The notes under the pieces: model-generated | The model's input: the letters and a program-made list of their open reading frames with translations, nothing else | What the model was told of the DNA's origin: nothing | Databases searched by the model: none | Program-made: the position numbers and the translations under genes | Shown here: one piece after another, positions 28,730 to 38,840 of the stretch | How positions within the stretch are numbered: the first letter of the stretch is position 1 | Layout of the letters: every line of letters starts with the position of its first letter | NCBI RefSeq assembly: GCF_000380335.1 | Contig: NC_021149.1 | Location: forward strand, 620,001-684,000 | Source: Azotobacter vinelandii CA | GTDB taxonomy: Bacteria; Pseudomonadota; Gammaproteobacteria; Pseudomonadales; Pseudomonadaceae | Direction of reading: 5' to 3' | Length of the DNA stretch: 64,000 nucleotides

Positions 28730-29995
28730 TCAGCCGTAACGCCGACGCGCTTCGATGGCCAGGCCGCTGCCGATGCCGCCGAAGCGGTCGCCCTCGACCT
28801 GCCGGGCGTTCGGCAGCAGCGCGGCGACGCTCCGGCGCAGCGCCGGCACGCCGCTGGAGCCGCCGGTGAAGAACAGCGTGTCGATCCGCTCGCGGTCGAT
28901 CCCGGCACCGCTCAGCAGCTTCTCCAGGCTGGCGCGCACGCGCTCCAGCAGCGGTTCGATGGCCCGCTCGAAGAGCGCGCGGTCGAGGTCGGCGGCCAGC
29001 TCCGCCTCGATGCGCGACAGGTCGATGCGCTGCCGCCCGTTGTCGCCGAGGGCGATCTTGGCGTCTTCCACCTGCATCGCCAGCCAGTGCCCGGCGCGCT
29101 GTTCGATCAGGCGGAACAGCCGGTCGACGCCCGTGGTGTCGAGTATGTCGTAGCGCATGCCCGCCAGCGCCCGCTGCGAAGCCTGGGCGTAGACGGCATT
29201 GATGGTGTGCCAGGTGGCCAGGTTGAGGTGCGTGCTGGTCGGCATCGGCGCGCCGCTCTTCATCTTGCTGCCGTAGCCGAACAGTGGCATCACGCCCTGC
29301 AGGCTGAGCTGCCTGTCGAAGTCGGTACCGCCGACGTGCACGCCGCCGGTGGCGAGTATGTCGTCCTGCCGTTCGGCCAGGGCGCGGCGCGCGGGGGCCA
29401 GGCGCACCAGGGAGAAGTCCGAGGTGCCGCCGCCGATGTCGACGATCAGTACCAGTTCCTCGCGTTCGATGACCGATTCGTAGTCGAAGGCCGCGGCGAT
29501 GGGTTCGTACTGGAAGGAAACCTCCTTCAGGCCCAGGTCCTTCGCCACCTCGGCCAGGGTGTCCGCGGCCTCCCGGTCGGCCTGCGGGTCCTCGTCGACG
29601 AAGAACACCGGGCGACCCAGAACCGCCTCCTCGAAGGGGCGTCCGGCCTGCGTCTCGGCGCGCCGCTTCAACTCGCCGAGAAACAGCTTGAGGATCTCCT
29701 TGAACGGCAGCGCGCTGCCGAGCACCGTGGTCTCGCTTTTCAGCAGCCTGGAGCCCAGCAGGCTCTTCAGCGAGCGCATCAGGCGCCCTTCGTAGCCTTC
29801 CAGGTATTCGTGCAGGGCACGCCGGCCGAACACCGGCCGGCGCTCCTCGAAGTTGAAGAACAGTACCGAGGGCAGGGTGATCCGGCCATCCTCCAGGGGA
29901 ATCAGCGTTTCCTCGCCGGGGCGCAGCCAGCCGACGGTGGAGTTGGAGGTGCCGAAGTCGATGCCGCAGGCGCGGGCGGGCAGGGCGGTGGTCAT
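28730..29995 (-). CDS. YegD-type Hsp70 family protein
   Basis: A 421-residue protein consisting mainly of an Hsp70/actin-like ATPase fold: CGIDFGTSNSTVGW at the N-terminus, LVLIVDIGGGTSDFSL in the middle and LFFTGGSSGVPALRR near the C-terminus. It lacks the substrate-binding and lid domains of DnaK, as YegD does. Clients are unknown. In the window it sits just downstream of retS with a 62-base gap. Confidence 0.9.
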   Translation of the reverse strand: MTTALPARACGIDFGTSNSTVGWLRPGEETLIPLEDGRITLPSVLFFNFEERRPVFGRRALHEYLEGYEGRLMRSLKSLLGSRLLKSETTVLGSALPFKEILKLFLGELKRRAETQAGRPFEEAVLGRPVFFVDEDPQADREAADTLAEVAKDLGLKEVSFQYEPIAAAFDYESVIEREELVLIVDIGGGTSDFSLVRLAPARRALAERQDDILATGGVHVGGTDFDRQLSLQGVMPLFGYGSKMKSGAPMPTSTHLNLATWHTINAVYAQASQRALAGMRYDILDTTGVDRLFRLIEQRAGHWLAMQVEDAKIALGDNGRQRIDLSRIEAELAADLDRALFERAIEPLLERVRASLEKLLSGAGIDRERIDTLFFTGGSSGVPALRRSVAALLPNARQVEGDRFGGIGSGLAIEARRRYG

Positions 29996-30057
29996 GGCGC
30001 GGGCTCGGGCGAAAAAGGGGCGCGCATTCTAGCAGGCACCCGGCCGGCAGGCGTCGC

Positions 30058-32865
30058 TCAGGGATGAAGCGCGTGGCGGTAGGACTCCTCCTTGCGCTCG
30101 ACCCAGTGTTCGATCAGGGCGCGCAGTTGCGACAACTCCACCGGCTTGGCGAGGTGGCCGTCCATGCCGACCCGCTGGGCATGCTCGCGGTGCTCGCTGA
30201 GGATATGCGCGGTGAGCGCGACGATCGGCGTGTGCGGACGGAGTTCGCTGGCTTCCCAGGCGCGCAACTGCTCGGTGGCGGCGAAGCCGTCGAGCACCGG
30301 CATCTCGCAGTCCATGAGCACCAGGTCGTACTGCTTGGCCTTCATCGCCTGCAGGGCCTCCTCGCCGTTGCTGGCGGTATCCGGTTGCAGGTTGAGCTTG
30401 CGCAGCATGCCGCGGATGACCTTGGTGGAGATGCTGTTGTCCTCGGCGACCAGGATGCGGAAGTCGCTCGGCACTTCCAGGGGGGCGTTCTCCTCCAGGC
30501 CGCTGGCGGCCGGCCGGGCCGCGCGGCGCTTGCCGAGTTCCTCGGCGAGGGTGGTCTTCAGCGTGTAGCCGGCCACCGGCTTGGCCAGGCTGCAGGTGAT
30601 GCCGGCGTTGCGCGCGTAGACCCGTCCCGGCGCATCGCTGAGGCCGGTCAGCATGACCAGCAGGATGTCGTGATTCAGGCCGGGGTCTTCCTTGATCCGC
30701 TGGGCCAGTTGCAGGCCGCTCATGCCGGGCATGTTCTGGTCGAGCAGCGCCGCGTCGAAGTATTCCCCCAGATGGGCCTTGGTGCGCAGCAGGGCCAGGG
30801 CCTCCTTGCCGGAGGAGACCGCACTGACCTTCATGCCCCAGGCCCCGCACTGCTGCAGCAGGACCTTGCGGCAGGTGTCGTTGTCGTCCACCACCAGCAG
30901 GCGGGCGTCCTGCAGCGGGCTGTCCAGGTCGGCGACCGGATGCTCCAGGCGGGCCGGGTCGAGGGGCAGCGACAGCCAGAGCGTGGTGCCGCGGGTCGGA
31001 TCGGCATCGATGCCGCAGATACCGTGCATCAGGGTGATCAGTTGACGGGCGATGATCAGGTCGAGGCTGCCGTCGATCTGCGCGGCGGAGAGCAGGTCGC
31101 TGCTCTGCACGCGGCTGTTCAGCATCGCTTCGCGTCTGGACTCCGGCATCGGTTCCCCGCTGTCCTGCACGGCGACGTGCAGGTTCGGCCGGGGACCCTC
31201 GGTTTCCAGCGACACCTTGAGCAGGATTTCGCCTTCGTCGGTCTGCCGGAAGGCGTTCTCGATCAGGGTCAGCAGGATCTGGCGCAGCCGCGTCGGGTCG
31301 CCGTTGATCACCCGCGGCACCTGCGGCTGGATGAAGCTGATCAGCTCGACATGGCGCCTTTCCGCCTTGGCGCGGAAGATGCCCAGGCAGTCCTCGATCA
31401 GGCCATTGAGGTCGAACTGCACGTCGTCCAGTTCGATCTGGCCGGATTCCAGGCGGGAGATGTCGAGAATGTCGTTGATCAGGCTGAGCAGCTCGTTGCC
31501 CGAGCTGTTGATCGTCTGCACGTAGTCGTATTGCTTGGCGGTCAGCGGCGTGCCGAGCAGCAGTTCGGTCATGCCCAGGACGCCGTTCATCGGGGTGCGG
31601 ATCTCATGGCTGAGCTTGGCCAGGAATTCGCTCTTGGCGCGCAATTCGGCGCTGCTCGCCGCTTCGCTGGTGCGCCAGGCGGCGCGGTCCCGCTCGATCT
31701 TGCACTGCCGCTCGGCCAGGGCGAAGACGAGCAGCAGGCCGCTGGCGGCGGTGAAGGCGAAGAGCGCGAAGATCTGCCAGCAGGGGCCGAACTGGCCGAA
31801 ATCCAGCAGCATCGACAGATAGGCGCTGAAACCCAGGTGGAAGAGCAGCGTCCCGACCAGCGCCAGGCGTGCCGGGCGATAGCCGTGCAGCCAGTGGTAG
31901 AGGGCGCAGCCCGTCGCGCTCAGGCTGGCGAGCAGGATCAGCCCGCTGCGCAGCATGTCGTGGGGCGAGGCGCCGTCGAGCACGGCGGCCAGTGCCAGCA
32001 CGGCGATCTCGCCGCGCAGCAGCCAGTCGAGCAGGCGCGGGGACTCCTCCTGGTCGAAGAAGCTGCGAGTGAACTGCAGCAGGAAGAGGAAGCTGAGGAG
32101 GGCGGTGATATCCGCCACCCGGATCTGGTAATGCCCGAGTTGCGGCAACCAGGCGCCGAGCAGGCCGAAATGCGCGATGGCGCTGAGCAGGAGCGTGCCC
32201 TGCATGGCCGACAGCCAGAGATTGCAGAGCACCCTGTTGTAGCCGAAACGGACCAGGTGGTAGATCATCCCGAGGGCGAGGGCGAGGGCGCTGAGCAGGG
32301 CGCCGAGGGTATAGGCCAGCTTGTTCTTGTCCAGCAGTCCGGCGGTATCCACGTAGTCGAACCAGGCCGGCGCGGCTTGCCGGGGAGCCAGTCGCAGCCA
32401 GACCTCGCGCGTTGTCTGGTCCGTCGGCAGGTCGAACAGGTGGGCCTGCCCGGACGTGGAGAGGCCGTCCGGGAGCATGGCTCCGGTCTCGATCCGGCGC
32501 TCCGTCGCGCCCCTGTTGGTCAGGAAGAAGTCGACCCGGTCCACGCGCGGAGCGAACACCCAGATCCAGCGCGGGGTGTCGTGCCCGGCGATGGACACGC
32601 GCAGCCAGGCGGCCTGGTTGGCCGGCAGGGTGAGGGAGCGGTGGCCGAGCGGGGCGAAATGGTCGCGCCGCTCGATGACATCCTTCAGGGTGAGGCTGGC
32701 CGATTCGTCGAGAAGGATTCGCCAGTCGCCGTTCGGTGCGCCTGGGCCGAGCGGGCCGAACTGTTCGTCCGAGCGCAGCAGGCTGCCTGCCAGGGTCGGC
32801 AAGGCCGCGAGTACGACCAGCAGCAGACTGACGATGAGCGTTGTGGCATTCCAAGGCCGGCGCAC
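30058..32865 (-). CDS. retS: RetS hybrid sensor kinase, regulator of the Gac/Rsm switch
   Basis: A 935-residue protein (P. aeruginosa RetS is about 942): N-terminal membrane helix, periplasmic 7TMR-DISMED2 domain (about 40-180), seven helices (about 185-385), a DHp helix with His420 (SHEIRTPMNG), a poor ATPase domain, and two receiver domains with Asp709 (LLDQNMPG) and Asp852 (LMDCEMPV). The ATP-binding boxes are weak: DSGEP instead of DxGxG (568-572) and GSLDL instead of GxGL. RetS is known to act by heterodimerising with GacS, so kinase activity may be dispensable. Its position beside purD-purH-fis supports the call. Confidence 0.9.
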   Translation of the reverse strand: MRRPWNATTLIVSLLLVVLAALPTLAGSLLRSDEQFGPLGPGAPNGDWRILLDESASLTLKDVIERRDHFAPLGHRSLTLPANQAAWLRVSIAGHDTPRWIWVFAPRVDRVDFFLTNRGATERRIETGAMLPDGLSTSGQAHLFDLPTDQTTREVWLRLAPRQAAPAWFDYVDTAGLLDKNKLAYTLGALLSALALALGMIYHLVRFGYNRVLCNLWLSAMQGTLLLSAIAHFGLLGAWLPQLGHYQIRVADITALLSFLFLLQFTRSFFDQEESPRLLDWLLRGEIAVLALAAVLDGASPHDMLRSGLILLASLSATGCALYHWLHGYRPARLALVGTLLFHLGFSAYLSMLLDFGQFGPCWQIFALFAFTAASGLLLVFALAERQCKIERDRAAWRTSEAASSAELRAKSEFLAKLSHEIRTPMNGVLGMTELLLGTPLTAKQYDYVQTINSSGNELLSLINDILDISRLESGQIELDDVQFDLNGLIEDCLGIFRAKAERRHVELISFIQPQVPRVINGDPTRLRQILLTLIENAFRQTDEGEILLKVSLETEGPRPNLHVAVQDSGEPMPESRREAMLNSRVQSSDLLSAAQIDGSLDLIIARQLITLMHGICGIDADPTRGTTLWLSLPLDPARLEHPVADLDSPLQDARLLVVDDNDTCRKVLLQQCGAWGMKVSAVSSGKEALALLRTKAHLGEYFDAALLDQNMPGMSGLQLAQRIKEDPGLNHDILLVMLTGLSDAPGRVYARNAGITCSLAKPVAGYTLKTTLAEELGKRRAARPAASGLEENAPLEVPSDFRILVAEDNSISTKVIRGMLRKLNLQPDTASNGEEALQAMKAKQYDLVLMDCEMPVLDGFAATEQLRAWEASELRPHTPIVALTAHILSEHREHAQRVGMDGHLAKPVELSQLRALIEHWVERKEESYRHALHP

Positions 32866-32931
32866 GACGAAGTCCCTTCCTGAATGAGTGGCTAAATTAT
32901 AACCAATGGTCTGTGGATGAGGTAATGGGCG

Positions 32932-32956
32932 AAAAGGCCATCAGTCGATGGCCTTT
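32932..32956 (-). terminator. Terminator after purD
   Basis: GGCCATC (32936-32942) pairs with GATGGCC (32947-32953) around AGTC, and the minus strand continues into TTTT. It lies about 40 bases past the purD stop and before retS, so retS probably has its own promoter. Confidence 0.75.
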
Positions 32957-32996
32957 CCGGCCGATCTGTCTTTTTTCCGGTGATTATCGCAGGCTT

Positions 32997-34277
32997 TCAG
33001 CCTTCCCGGGCAATGGCGCGGTAGCCGATGTCCTTGCGGTAGAAGCAACCGCTCCAGCGGATCTTCTCCGCCAGGCGGTAGGCCTGCTGCTGCGCGGAGG
33101 ATACGCTCGGGCCGATGGCGGTGGCGCAGAGCACGCGGCCGCCGCTGGTGACGATGCGCCCGTCCTTGAGCGCGGTGCCGGCGTGGAACACCTTGCCGTC
33201 GAGCTGCGCGGCGTCGTCCAGGCCCTCGATGACGTCACCCTTGGCATAATCGCCCGGGTAGCCGCCGGCGGCCAGCACCACGCCCACGGTCGGGCGCGGG
33301 TCCCAGCGGGCCTCGACCTTGTCCAGCGCCCTGGCGAGCGCCGCTTCGACCAGAAGCACCAGCGAGGACTCCAGGCGCAGCATCACCGGCTGGGTTTCCG
33401 GGTCGCCGAAGCGGCAGTTGAATTCGATGACCTTGGGTGCGCCCGATTTGTCGATCATCAGGCCGGCATACAGGAAGCCGGTGTAGACGTTGCCCTCGGC
33501 GGCCATGCCGCGCACGGTCGGATGGATGATCTCGTCCATCACCCGCCGGTGCACCTCGGGGGTGACCACCGGCGCCGGGGAGTAGGCGCCCATGCCGCCG
33601 GTGTTGGGACCGCTGTCGCCGTCGCCGACGCGCTTGTGGTCCTGGCTGGTGGCCATCGGCAGCACGTTCTGGCCGTCCACCATGACGATGAAGCTGGCTT
33701 CCTCGCCATCGAGGAACTCCTCGATCACCACGCGGGCACCGGCGTCGCCGAAGGCGTTGCCGGAGAGCATGTCGCGCACGGCGGCCTCGGCTTCCTCGAG
33801 GGTCGTGGCGACGATCACGCCCTTGCCGGCGGCCAGGCCGTCGGCCTTGACCACGATGGGCGCGCCCCGCTCGCGCAGGTAGGCGAGGGCCGGCTCGACC
33901 TCGGTGAAGTTCCGGTAGGCAGCCGTGGGGATGTCATGACGGGCCAGAAAGTCCTTGGTAAAGGCCTTGGAGCCTTCCAGTTGGGCGGCGCCGGCGGTCG
34001 GGCCGAAGATGTCCAGGCCGCGCGCGCGGAACAGATCGACCACGCCCTTCACCAGCGGGGCCTCGGGACCGACGATGGTCAGTTGCACATGCTTCTCGGC
34101 GAAGTCGGCCAGTTCCTCGAGGGCCAGCACATCGATGGCGACGTTCTCGCACTTGGCTTCGGTAGCTGTGCCGGCGTTGCCGGGCGCGACGAAGACCTTC
34201 TCGACGCGCGCATCCTGCGCCACCTTCCAGGCCAGGGCGTGTTCGCGACCGCCGCTGCCGATGATCAGTACGTTCAT
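32997..34277 (-). CDS. purD: Phosphoribosylamine-glycine ligase
   Basis: ATP-grasp enzyme for the second step of purine synthesis. The 426-residue protein begins [18 protein letters not shown] and has [13 protein letters not shown] and [12 protein letters not shown]. The ATG at 34277 has GGAG upstream (CCAGGAGAACGCA). Length is typical. It follows purH on the same strand, separated by about 150 bases that contain an inverted repeat. Confidence 0.97.
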   Translation of the reverse strand: MNVLIIGSGGREHALAWKVAQDARVEKVFVAPGNAGTATEAKCENVAIDVLALEELADFAEKHVQLTIVGPEAPLVKGVVDLFRARGLDIFGPTAGAAQLEGSKAFTKDFLARHDIPTAAYRNFTEVEPALAYLRERGAPIVVKADGLAAGKGVIVATTLEEAEAAVRDMLSGNAFGDAGARVVIEEFLDGEEASFIVMVDGQNVLPMATSQDHKRVGDGDSGPNTGGMGAYSPAPVVTPEVHRRVMDEIIHPTVRGMAAEGNVYTGFLYAGLMIDKSGAPKVIEFNCRFGDPETQPVMLRLESSLVLLVEAALARALDKVEARWDPRPTVGVVLAAGGYPGDYAKGDVIEGLDDAAQLDGKVFHAGTALKDGRIVTSGGRVLCATAIGPSVSSAQQQAYRLAEKIRWSGCFYRKDIGYRAIAREG

Positions 34278-34316
34278 TGCGTTCTCCTGGGGAGAGTCGG
34301 ACCTGTGGCCCGATCG

Positions 34317-34345
34317 GTGGACAGCTGAGGCTGTCCACCCTACGA
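34317..34345. repeat. Intergenic inverted repeat between purH and purD
   Basis: GTGGACAGC (34317-34325) pairs perfectly with GCTGTCCAC (34330-34338) around TGAG, and is followed by CCTACG. The right arm plus CCTRCG resembles the hairpin region after speA (TATCCACCCTGCG at 50611-50622), so this may be a dispersed REP-like repeat. Confidence 0.5.
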
Positions 34346-34425
34346 AAAAAGGCGCCTCGGCACGAGGTCGCAATGGAGCCGGTAGATGCAGGGCGCCCCG
34401 GATGCCGGCTACAGTGCGGCTGGAA

Positions 34426-36033
34426 TCAATGCCTGAAGTGGCGCATGCCGGTGAACACCATGGCCATGCCCGCCTCGTCGGCCGCGGCGATCACCTCGTT
34501 GTCGCGCATCGAGCCGCCCGGCTGGATCACCGCGGTGATGCCGGCCTTGGCCGCATTGTCGATGCCATCGCGGAAGGGGAAGAAGGCATCGCTCGCCATC
34601 ACCGCCCCCGCGACCTCGAGCCCGGCGTGCTCGGCCTTGATCGCGGCGATGCGTGCGGAGTTGACGCGGCTCATCTGGCCGGCGCCGACGCCGATGGTCT
34701 GGCGGTTCCTGGCATAGACGATGGCGTTGGACTTGACGAACTTGGCCACCTTCCAGGCGAAGATCAGGTCGTGGATTTCCCGCTCGGTCGGCGCGCGCCG
34801 GGTGACGACCTTGAGGTCGGCCTCGGCGATCATGCCGATGTCGCGGCTCTGCACCAGCAGGCCGCCGTTGACGCGCTTGAAATCCAGGCCATCGGCGCGC
34901 TCGGCCGGCCACTGGCCGCATTCGAGCAGGCGCACGTTGGCCTTGGCCGCCACCGCCTCACGGGCTTCGGCGGAAACGCTGGGGGCGATGATCACTTCGA
35001 CGAACTGGCGCTCGACGATGGCCCTGGCGGTCGCGCCGTCCAGTTCGCGGTTGAAGGCGATGATGCCGCCGAAGGCGGACTCGCTGTCGGTGGCGTAGGC
35101 CAGGTCATAGGCCTTGCGGATGCCGCCTTCGTCTTCCGGTACCACGGCGACGCCGCAGGGGTTGGCGTGCTTGACGATGACGCAGGCCGGCTTGACGAAG
35201 CTCTTCACGCACTCCAGCGCGGCATCGGTGTCGGCCACGTTGTTGTAGGACAGCTCCTTGCCCTGCAACTGGCGGGCGGTGGCCACGCTGGCCTCGGCCG
35301 GGCTGGTCTCGACGTAGAAGGCCGCCTGCTGGTGCGGGTTCTCGCCGTAGCGCATGTCCTGAGCCTTGACGAACTGGCTGTTGAAGGTACGCGGGAACGC
35401 GGCACGGCCTTCGGTGGTAAGGGTTTCGGCGCCCTGGTCGATGGTGCCCAGGTAGTTGGCGATCATGCCGTCGTAGGCTGCGGTGTGCTCGAAGGCCCTG
35501 AGCGCCAGATCGAAGCGCTGGGCGTAGGTCAGGCCGCCGTTCTTCAGGCTCTCGAGCACGCCGGCATAGTCGGCGGCGTTGACCACGATGGCGACGTCCT
35601 TGTGGTTCTTCGCCGCCGAGCGGACCATGGTCGGCCCGCCGATGTCGATGTTCTCGATGGCCTCGGCGAGGGTGCAGCCGGGCCTGGCCACGGTGGCGGC
35701 GAAGGGGTAGAGGTTGACCGCGACCAGATCGATCGGCTGGATGCCGTGCTCGGCCATGACCGCTGCGTCGAGATCGCGGCGGCCGAGGATGCCGCCGTGG
35801 ATCTTCGGATGCAGGGTCTTCACCCGACCGTCCATCATTTCCGGGAAACCGGTGTAGTCGGCTACTTCCACGGCGTCGACGCCGTGCTCACGCAGCAGCT
35901 TGAAGGTGCCGCCGGTGGAAAGGATCTCGACGCCGAGGGCGGCGAGCTCACGGGCGAAGTCGACGACGCCGGTCTTGTCGGACACGCTGATCAGCGCGCG
36001 GCGGACGGGAAGGCGGGTAGTCTGGTCGGTCAT
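34426..36033 (-). CDS. purH: Bifunctional AICAR transformylase/IMP cyclohydrolase
   Basis: Catalyses the last two steps of IMP synthesis. The 535-residue protein has the N-terminal cyclohydrolase ([29 protein letters not shown]) and the C-terminal transformylase (KYGENPHQ-type [13 protein letters not shown], and [10 protein letters not shown]). The ATG at 36033 gives the length usual in Pseudomonas; an in-frame ATG four codons earlier is less likely. It lies downstream of fis, beyond a strong terminator. Confidence 0.97.
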   Translation of the reverse strand: MTDQTTRLPVRRALISVSDKTGVVDFARELAALGVEILSTGGTFKLLREHGVDAVEVADYTGFPEMMDGRVKTLHPKIHGGILGRRDLDAAVMAEHGIQPIDLVAVNLYPFAATVARPGCTLAEAIENIDIGGPTMVRSAAKNHKDVAIVVNAADYAGVLESLKNGGLTYAQRFDLALRAFEHTAAYDGMIANYLGTIDQGAETLTTEGRAAFPRTFNSQFVKAQDMRYGENPHQQAAFYVETSPAEASVATARQLQGKELSYNNVADTDAALECVKSFVKPACVIVKHANPCGVAVVPEDEGGIRKAYDLAYATDSESAFGGIIAFNRELDGATARAIVERQFVEVIIAPSVSAEAREAVAAKANVRLLECGQWPAERADGLDFKRVNGGLLVQSRDIGMIAEADLKVVTRRAPTEREIHDLIFAWKVAKFVKSNAIVYARNRQTIGVGAGQMSRVNSARIAAIKAEHAGLEVAGAVMASDAFFPFRDGIDNAAKAGITAVIQPGGSMRDNEVIAAADEAGMAMVFTGMRHFRH

Positions 36034-36062
36034 CTCGGGTTCCATCAGGACAGGATTGAATG

Positions 36063-36093
36063 GAAACGGGAGCGGTCCGGCCGCTCCCGTTTC
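36063..36093 (-). terminator. Strong hairpin between fis and purH
   Basis: GAAACGGGAGCGG (36063-36075) pairs perfectly over 13 bases with CCGCTCCCGTTTC (36081-36093), loop TCCGG. It sits 13 bases past the fis stop and separates dusB-fis from purH. The downstream T-run is short. Confidence 0.78.
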
Positions 36094-36105
36094 AGGCAGG
36101 TGGGG

Positions 36106-36426
36106 CTACAGCAGATCGTACTGCTTGAGCTTCTTGCGCAGGGTGCCGCGGTTCAGGCCGAGCAGTTCGGAGGCTTTGGTCTGGTTACCCTTGACGTACT
36201 GCATCACGGTTTCCAGCAGGGGAGCCTCCACTTCGGAGAGCACCAGGTTGTAGACATCCGTGACGGCAGCGCCCTCGAGATGGGCGAAGTAGTTGCGCAG
36301 CGCCTTTTCCACGCTGTCGCGCAGCGTCTGGCCCGCCTCGCTCGGTGTATTCAGGTGCTGTTTCAGATTGGCGTTGTCGCTCACCGGTGTCGTTCCACTC
36401 TCTAAAGTCTCGGTCGTCGTCGTCAT
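36106..36426 (-). CDS. fis: DNA-binding protein Fis
   Basis: Nucleoid protein and growth-phase regulator. The 106-residue protein has the dimerising N-terminal arm and the C-terminal helix-turn-helix [29 protein letters not shown] region, of which [17 protein letters not shown] is the signature. It overlaps dusB by 4 bases (ATGA), the classic dusB-fis operon. Confidence 0.97.
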   Translation of the reverse strand: MTTTTETLESGTTPVSDNANLKQHLNTPSEAGQTLRDSVEKALRNYFAHLEGAAVTDVYNLVLSEVEAPLLETVMQYVKGNQTKASELLGLNRGTLRKKLKQYDLL

Positions 36427-37421
36427 GCGGCCACCCCTTCTCCATCTTTGTGACGTTCGGCGAAGAATCGCCGCACGTGGGCGCTCTGTGCGTCCGTGGT
36501 ATCCAAGCGGTTGAACTGGGCTCGAAACTCCTGCGCGCCCGGCAGGCTCGCCAGGTACCAGCCGACGTGCTTGCGGGCGATGCGAACGCCCAGCTCCTCC
36601 CCGTAGAAACGGTACAGTGCGGCCAAGTGCTCCAGCAGAACGGGCTCCACCTCGAGCGCCGTCATCGCCGGCAGGCGCTCGCCGGTTCGCAGGTAGTGCT
36701 CAATCTCGCGGAAGATCCATGGCCGCCCCTGGGCCGCACGGCCGATCAGCAGGCCGTCGGCACCGGTGGCGTCGAGCACCTGGCGGGCCTTTTCCGGCGA
36801 GTCGATGTCGCCGTTGGCGAACACCGGAATCGATACCGCCCGCTTGATGGCGGCAATGGTGTCGTATTCGGCCGCGCCGCCGTAGAGGTCGGCACGGGTC
36901 CGGCCATGCACGGCGAGGGCGGCGATGCCGGCCTGCTCGGCGAGCCGGGCGATGCCGACCCCGTTGCGGTTGGCCCGGTCCCAGCCGGTGCGGATCTTCA
37001 GGGTCACCGGGACCTCGACGGCGGTCACCACCGCCCGGAGGATCTCGGCGACCAGCGCCTCGTCGCGCATCAGCGCCGAGCCGGCGGCTTTGTTGCAGAC
37101 CTTCTTCGCCGGACAGCCCATGTTGATGTCGATGATCTGCGCGCCCAGTTCCACGTTGCGCCGGGCCGCCTCGGCGAGCCGCTGCGGGTCGCCGCCAGCG
37201 ATCTGCACCGAGCGCGGTTCCGGCTCGTCGCCGTGCGGCAGGCGCAGGCGCGACTTGCGGCTGTTCCACAGGCGAACGTCGCTGGTGAGCATTTCCGAAA
37301 CCGTCATGCCGGCGCCGAGCCGGCGGCACAGCGCGCGAAACGGTCGATCGGTGACACCGGCCATGGGCGCCAGGATCAATCGGTTGGGCAAAGTGTAGGG
37401 GCCGATGCGTACCGCCGACAT
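36423..37421 (-). CDS. dusB: tRNA dihydrouridine synthase B
   Basis: FMN-dependent enzyme that reduces uridine in the tRNA D-loop. The 332-residue protein starts [20 protein letters not shown] and has the catalytic Cys in [20 protein letters not shown] and FMN-binding [16 protein letters not shown]. The ATG at 37421 fits the family length; the open frame extends 26 codons further upstream. It is co-transcribed with fis. Confidence 0.96.
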   Translation of the reverse strand: MSAVRIGPYTLPNRLILAPMAGVTDRPFRALCRRLGAGMTVSEMLTSDVRLWNSRKSRLRLPHGDEPEPRSVQIAGGDPQRLAEAARRNVELGAQIIDINMGCPAKKVCNKAAGSALMRDEALVAEILRAVVTAVEVPVTLKIRTGWDRANRNGVGIARLAEQAGIAALAVHGRTRADLYGGAAEYDTIAAIKRAVSIPVFANGDIDSPEKARQVLDATGADGLLIGRAAQGRPWIFREIEHYLRTGERLPAMTALEVEPVLLEHLAALYRFYGEELGVRIARKHVGWYLASLPGAQEFRAQFNRLDTTDAQSAHVRRFFAERHKDGEGVAA

Positions 37422-37596
37422 AGGTCTTCCCTGCTGGAGACGGATTTCAGGTCGAACGGGGACCGTAAAAAAGGGGTAGGCATGATACCTGCTCTCCATG
37501 AATGGATAAAGGCTGCGCTGCGCAAAATATGAACAGCGGGCAGGCAGGCGCCCATGACCGAAGGGCAGCCCGGTGGCTGCCCTCCAGGCAGCGAAG

Positions 37597-38763
37597 TCAC
37601 TCTGGAGAGTGAAAGCTTAGGCTGTAATTCAGCGCCTGTGTGCCAGGGTCGAGAATCTCCAGCGAGATGTGGATCGGCGTCTGGGGCGGCATTTCCTGCT
37701 GCCCGGCCAACTCGCCGCCGAGGTACTCGTTGGGTTTGAAGCGCCGGGTGGCGACGGTCTGGCCGTTGATGTCGGCGAAGCGCAGCTCGAGCAGGGGGAA
37801 GGGCTGGGCGAAGGCGGCGCGGTTGTAGAGGATCGCGTCGACCACCAGGGCGCCGGCGAATTCGGGATGGTTGCGCACCACCAGGTTGCTGCTCCTGATC
37901 CGGGCGATGTCGACCCGTGGCGGCAGACTGCAGCCGAGGTAGGGGCACAGCCGCTCGAACCAGGGCCGGTAGCTGTCCTGGCGGGCCAGTTCGTCGTAGT
38001 GGAACCAGAGGTATTGTCCGGCCAGGATGGCGATCGCGAGCAGGTTCAGGGCGATCCAGACGAGGCGGCGCCCCCAGGGTTGGCGTGGTTTCCGCCAGTC
38101 GAGGCGAAGAGGTTCGTCGACCAGTTCGAGCAGTCCTTCCCCGGGAGGCTCCGGCGTGCCGTGGGCGGGCCGGCCGGCGAGGACGGGCTGGCGCGTTTCG
38201 CCCCTGACGGCGGGCGTTTCCCTGGACGCTGAGCGGCGCGGCTCGTCCCGGGCGACGTGCGGTTCCAGGGTCAGGGGCGGCTCGGGGCGCTCGCCCTGGC
38301 CGCTCGGTATGACGAGCAGGCTGCCGGTCGGCGGCAACTGCGGTTCGACGGGGGCTGGTCGTGTGCGGGGCGCGGCCGGATCTGGCGCTGGTACGTCGGT
38401 GCTCTGCGGAGTCGCCGTCAACTGGCGCTCCTGACTTTCCAGCCTGGCCAGTTCTTCGTCCAGGTCGAGGGTGTCCAGATCCAGATCGCCCAGGTCGAGT
38501 TCGTCGTAATCCCTGTGGGCCGGGGGCTCCGCCGAACGGATCTCGGCGGGCGGCGCTACCGGGGGCGCGGCGGCCGGCGCTGCGCTGATCGGCGCCTCGG
38601 CGTCCGTGGGGTGGGCCGGTCGCTCGATCAGATGCTCGGCGGCGTTGAATACCCGCAGACAGGAGCCGCAGCGCACCGCGCCGCGGGCGGCATCGAGCTG
38701 CGCGCGGTTGACGCGGAAACGGGTCCGGCAGTGTGGGCACTGGGTGGCGAAGGTGTCTGTCAT
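37597..38763 (-). CDS. Zinc-ribbon and DUF3426 membrane protein
   Basis: A 388-residue protein with an N-terminal MJ0042-type zinc ribbon (Cys9, Cys12, Cys32, Cys35), a long low-complexity Pro/Ala/Glu linker, one membrane helix (LVWIALNLLAIAILAGQYLW), and a C-terminal DUF3426 domain. The topology suggests a cytoplasmic zinc ribbon and periplasmic DUF3426. The function is unknown. A protein of this type sits between prmA and dusB in Pseudomonas. Confidence 0.87.
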   Translation of the reverse strand: MTDTFATQCPHCRTRFRVNRAQLDAARGAVRCGSCLRVFNAAEHLIERPAHPTDAEAPISAAPAAAPPVAPPAEIRSAEPPAHRDYDELDLGDLDLDTLDLDEELARLESQERQLTATPQSTDVPAPDPAAPRTRPAPVEPQLPPTGSLLVIPSGQGERPEPPLTLEPHVARDEPRRSASRETPAVRGETRQPVLAGRPAHGTPEPPGEGLLELVDEPLRLDWRKPRQPWGRRLVWIALNLLAIAILAGQYLWFHYDELARQDSYRPWFERLCPYLGCSLPPRVDIARIRSSNLVVRNHPEFAGALVVDAILYNRAAFAQPFPLLELRFADINGQTVATRRFKPNEYLGGELAGQQEMPPQTPIHISLEILDPGTQALNYSLSFHSPE

Positions 38764-38840
38764 GCGGCGAGCCGGCAGTCGATGCTCTGGACTGAGTCGG
38801 AGCGCTAGTCTAGCTCAGCCTACGGCCCTGGGGCAGGGCG

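Noticed and set aside
30064-32883. 939-codon plus-strand frame opposite retS
   Set aside because: It has the Gln/Ala/Gly-rich composition of an antisense shadow; the RetS domains on the other strand are clear.
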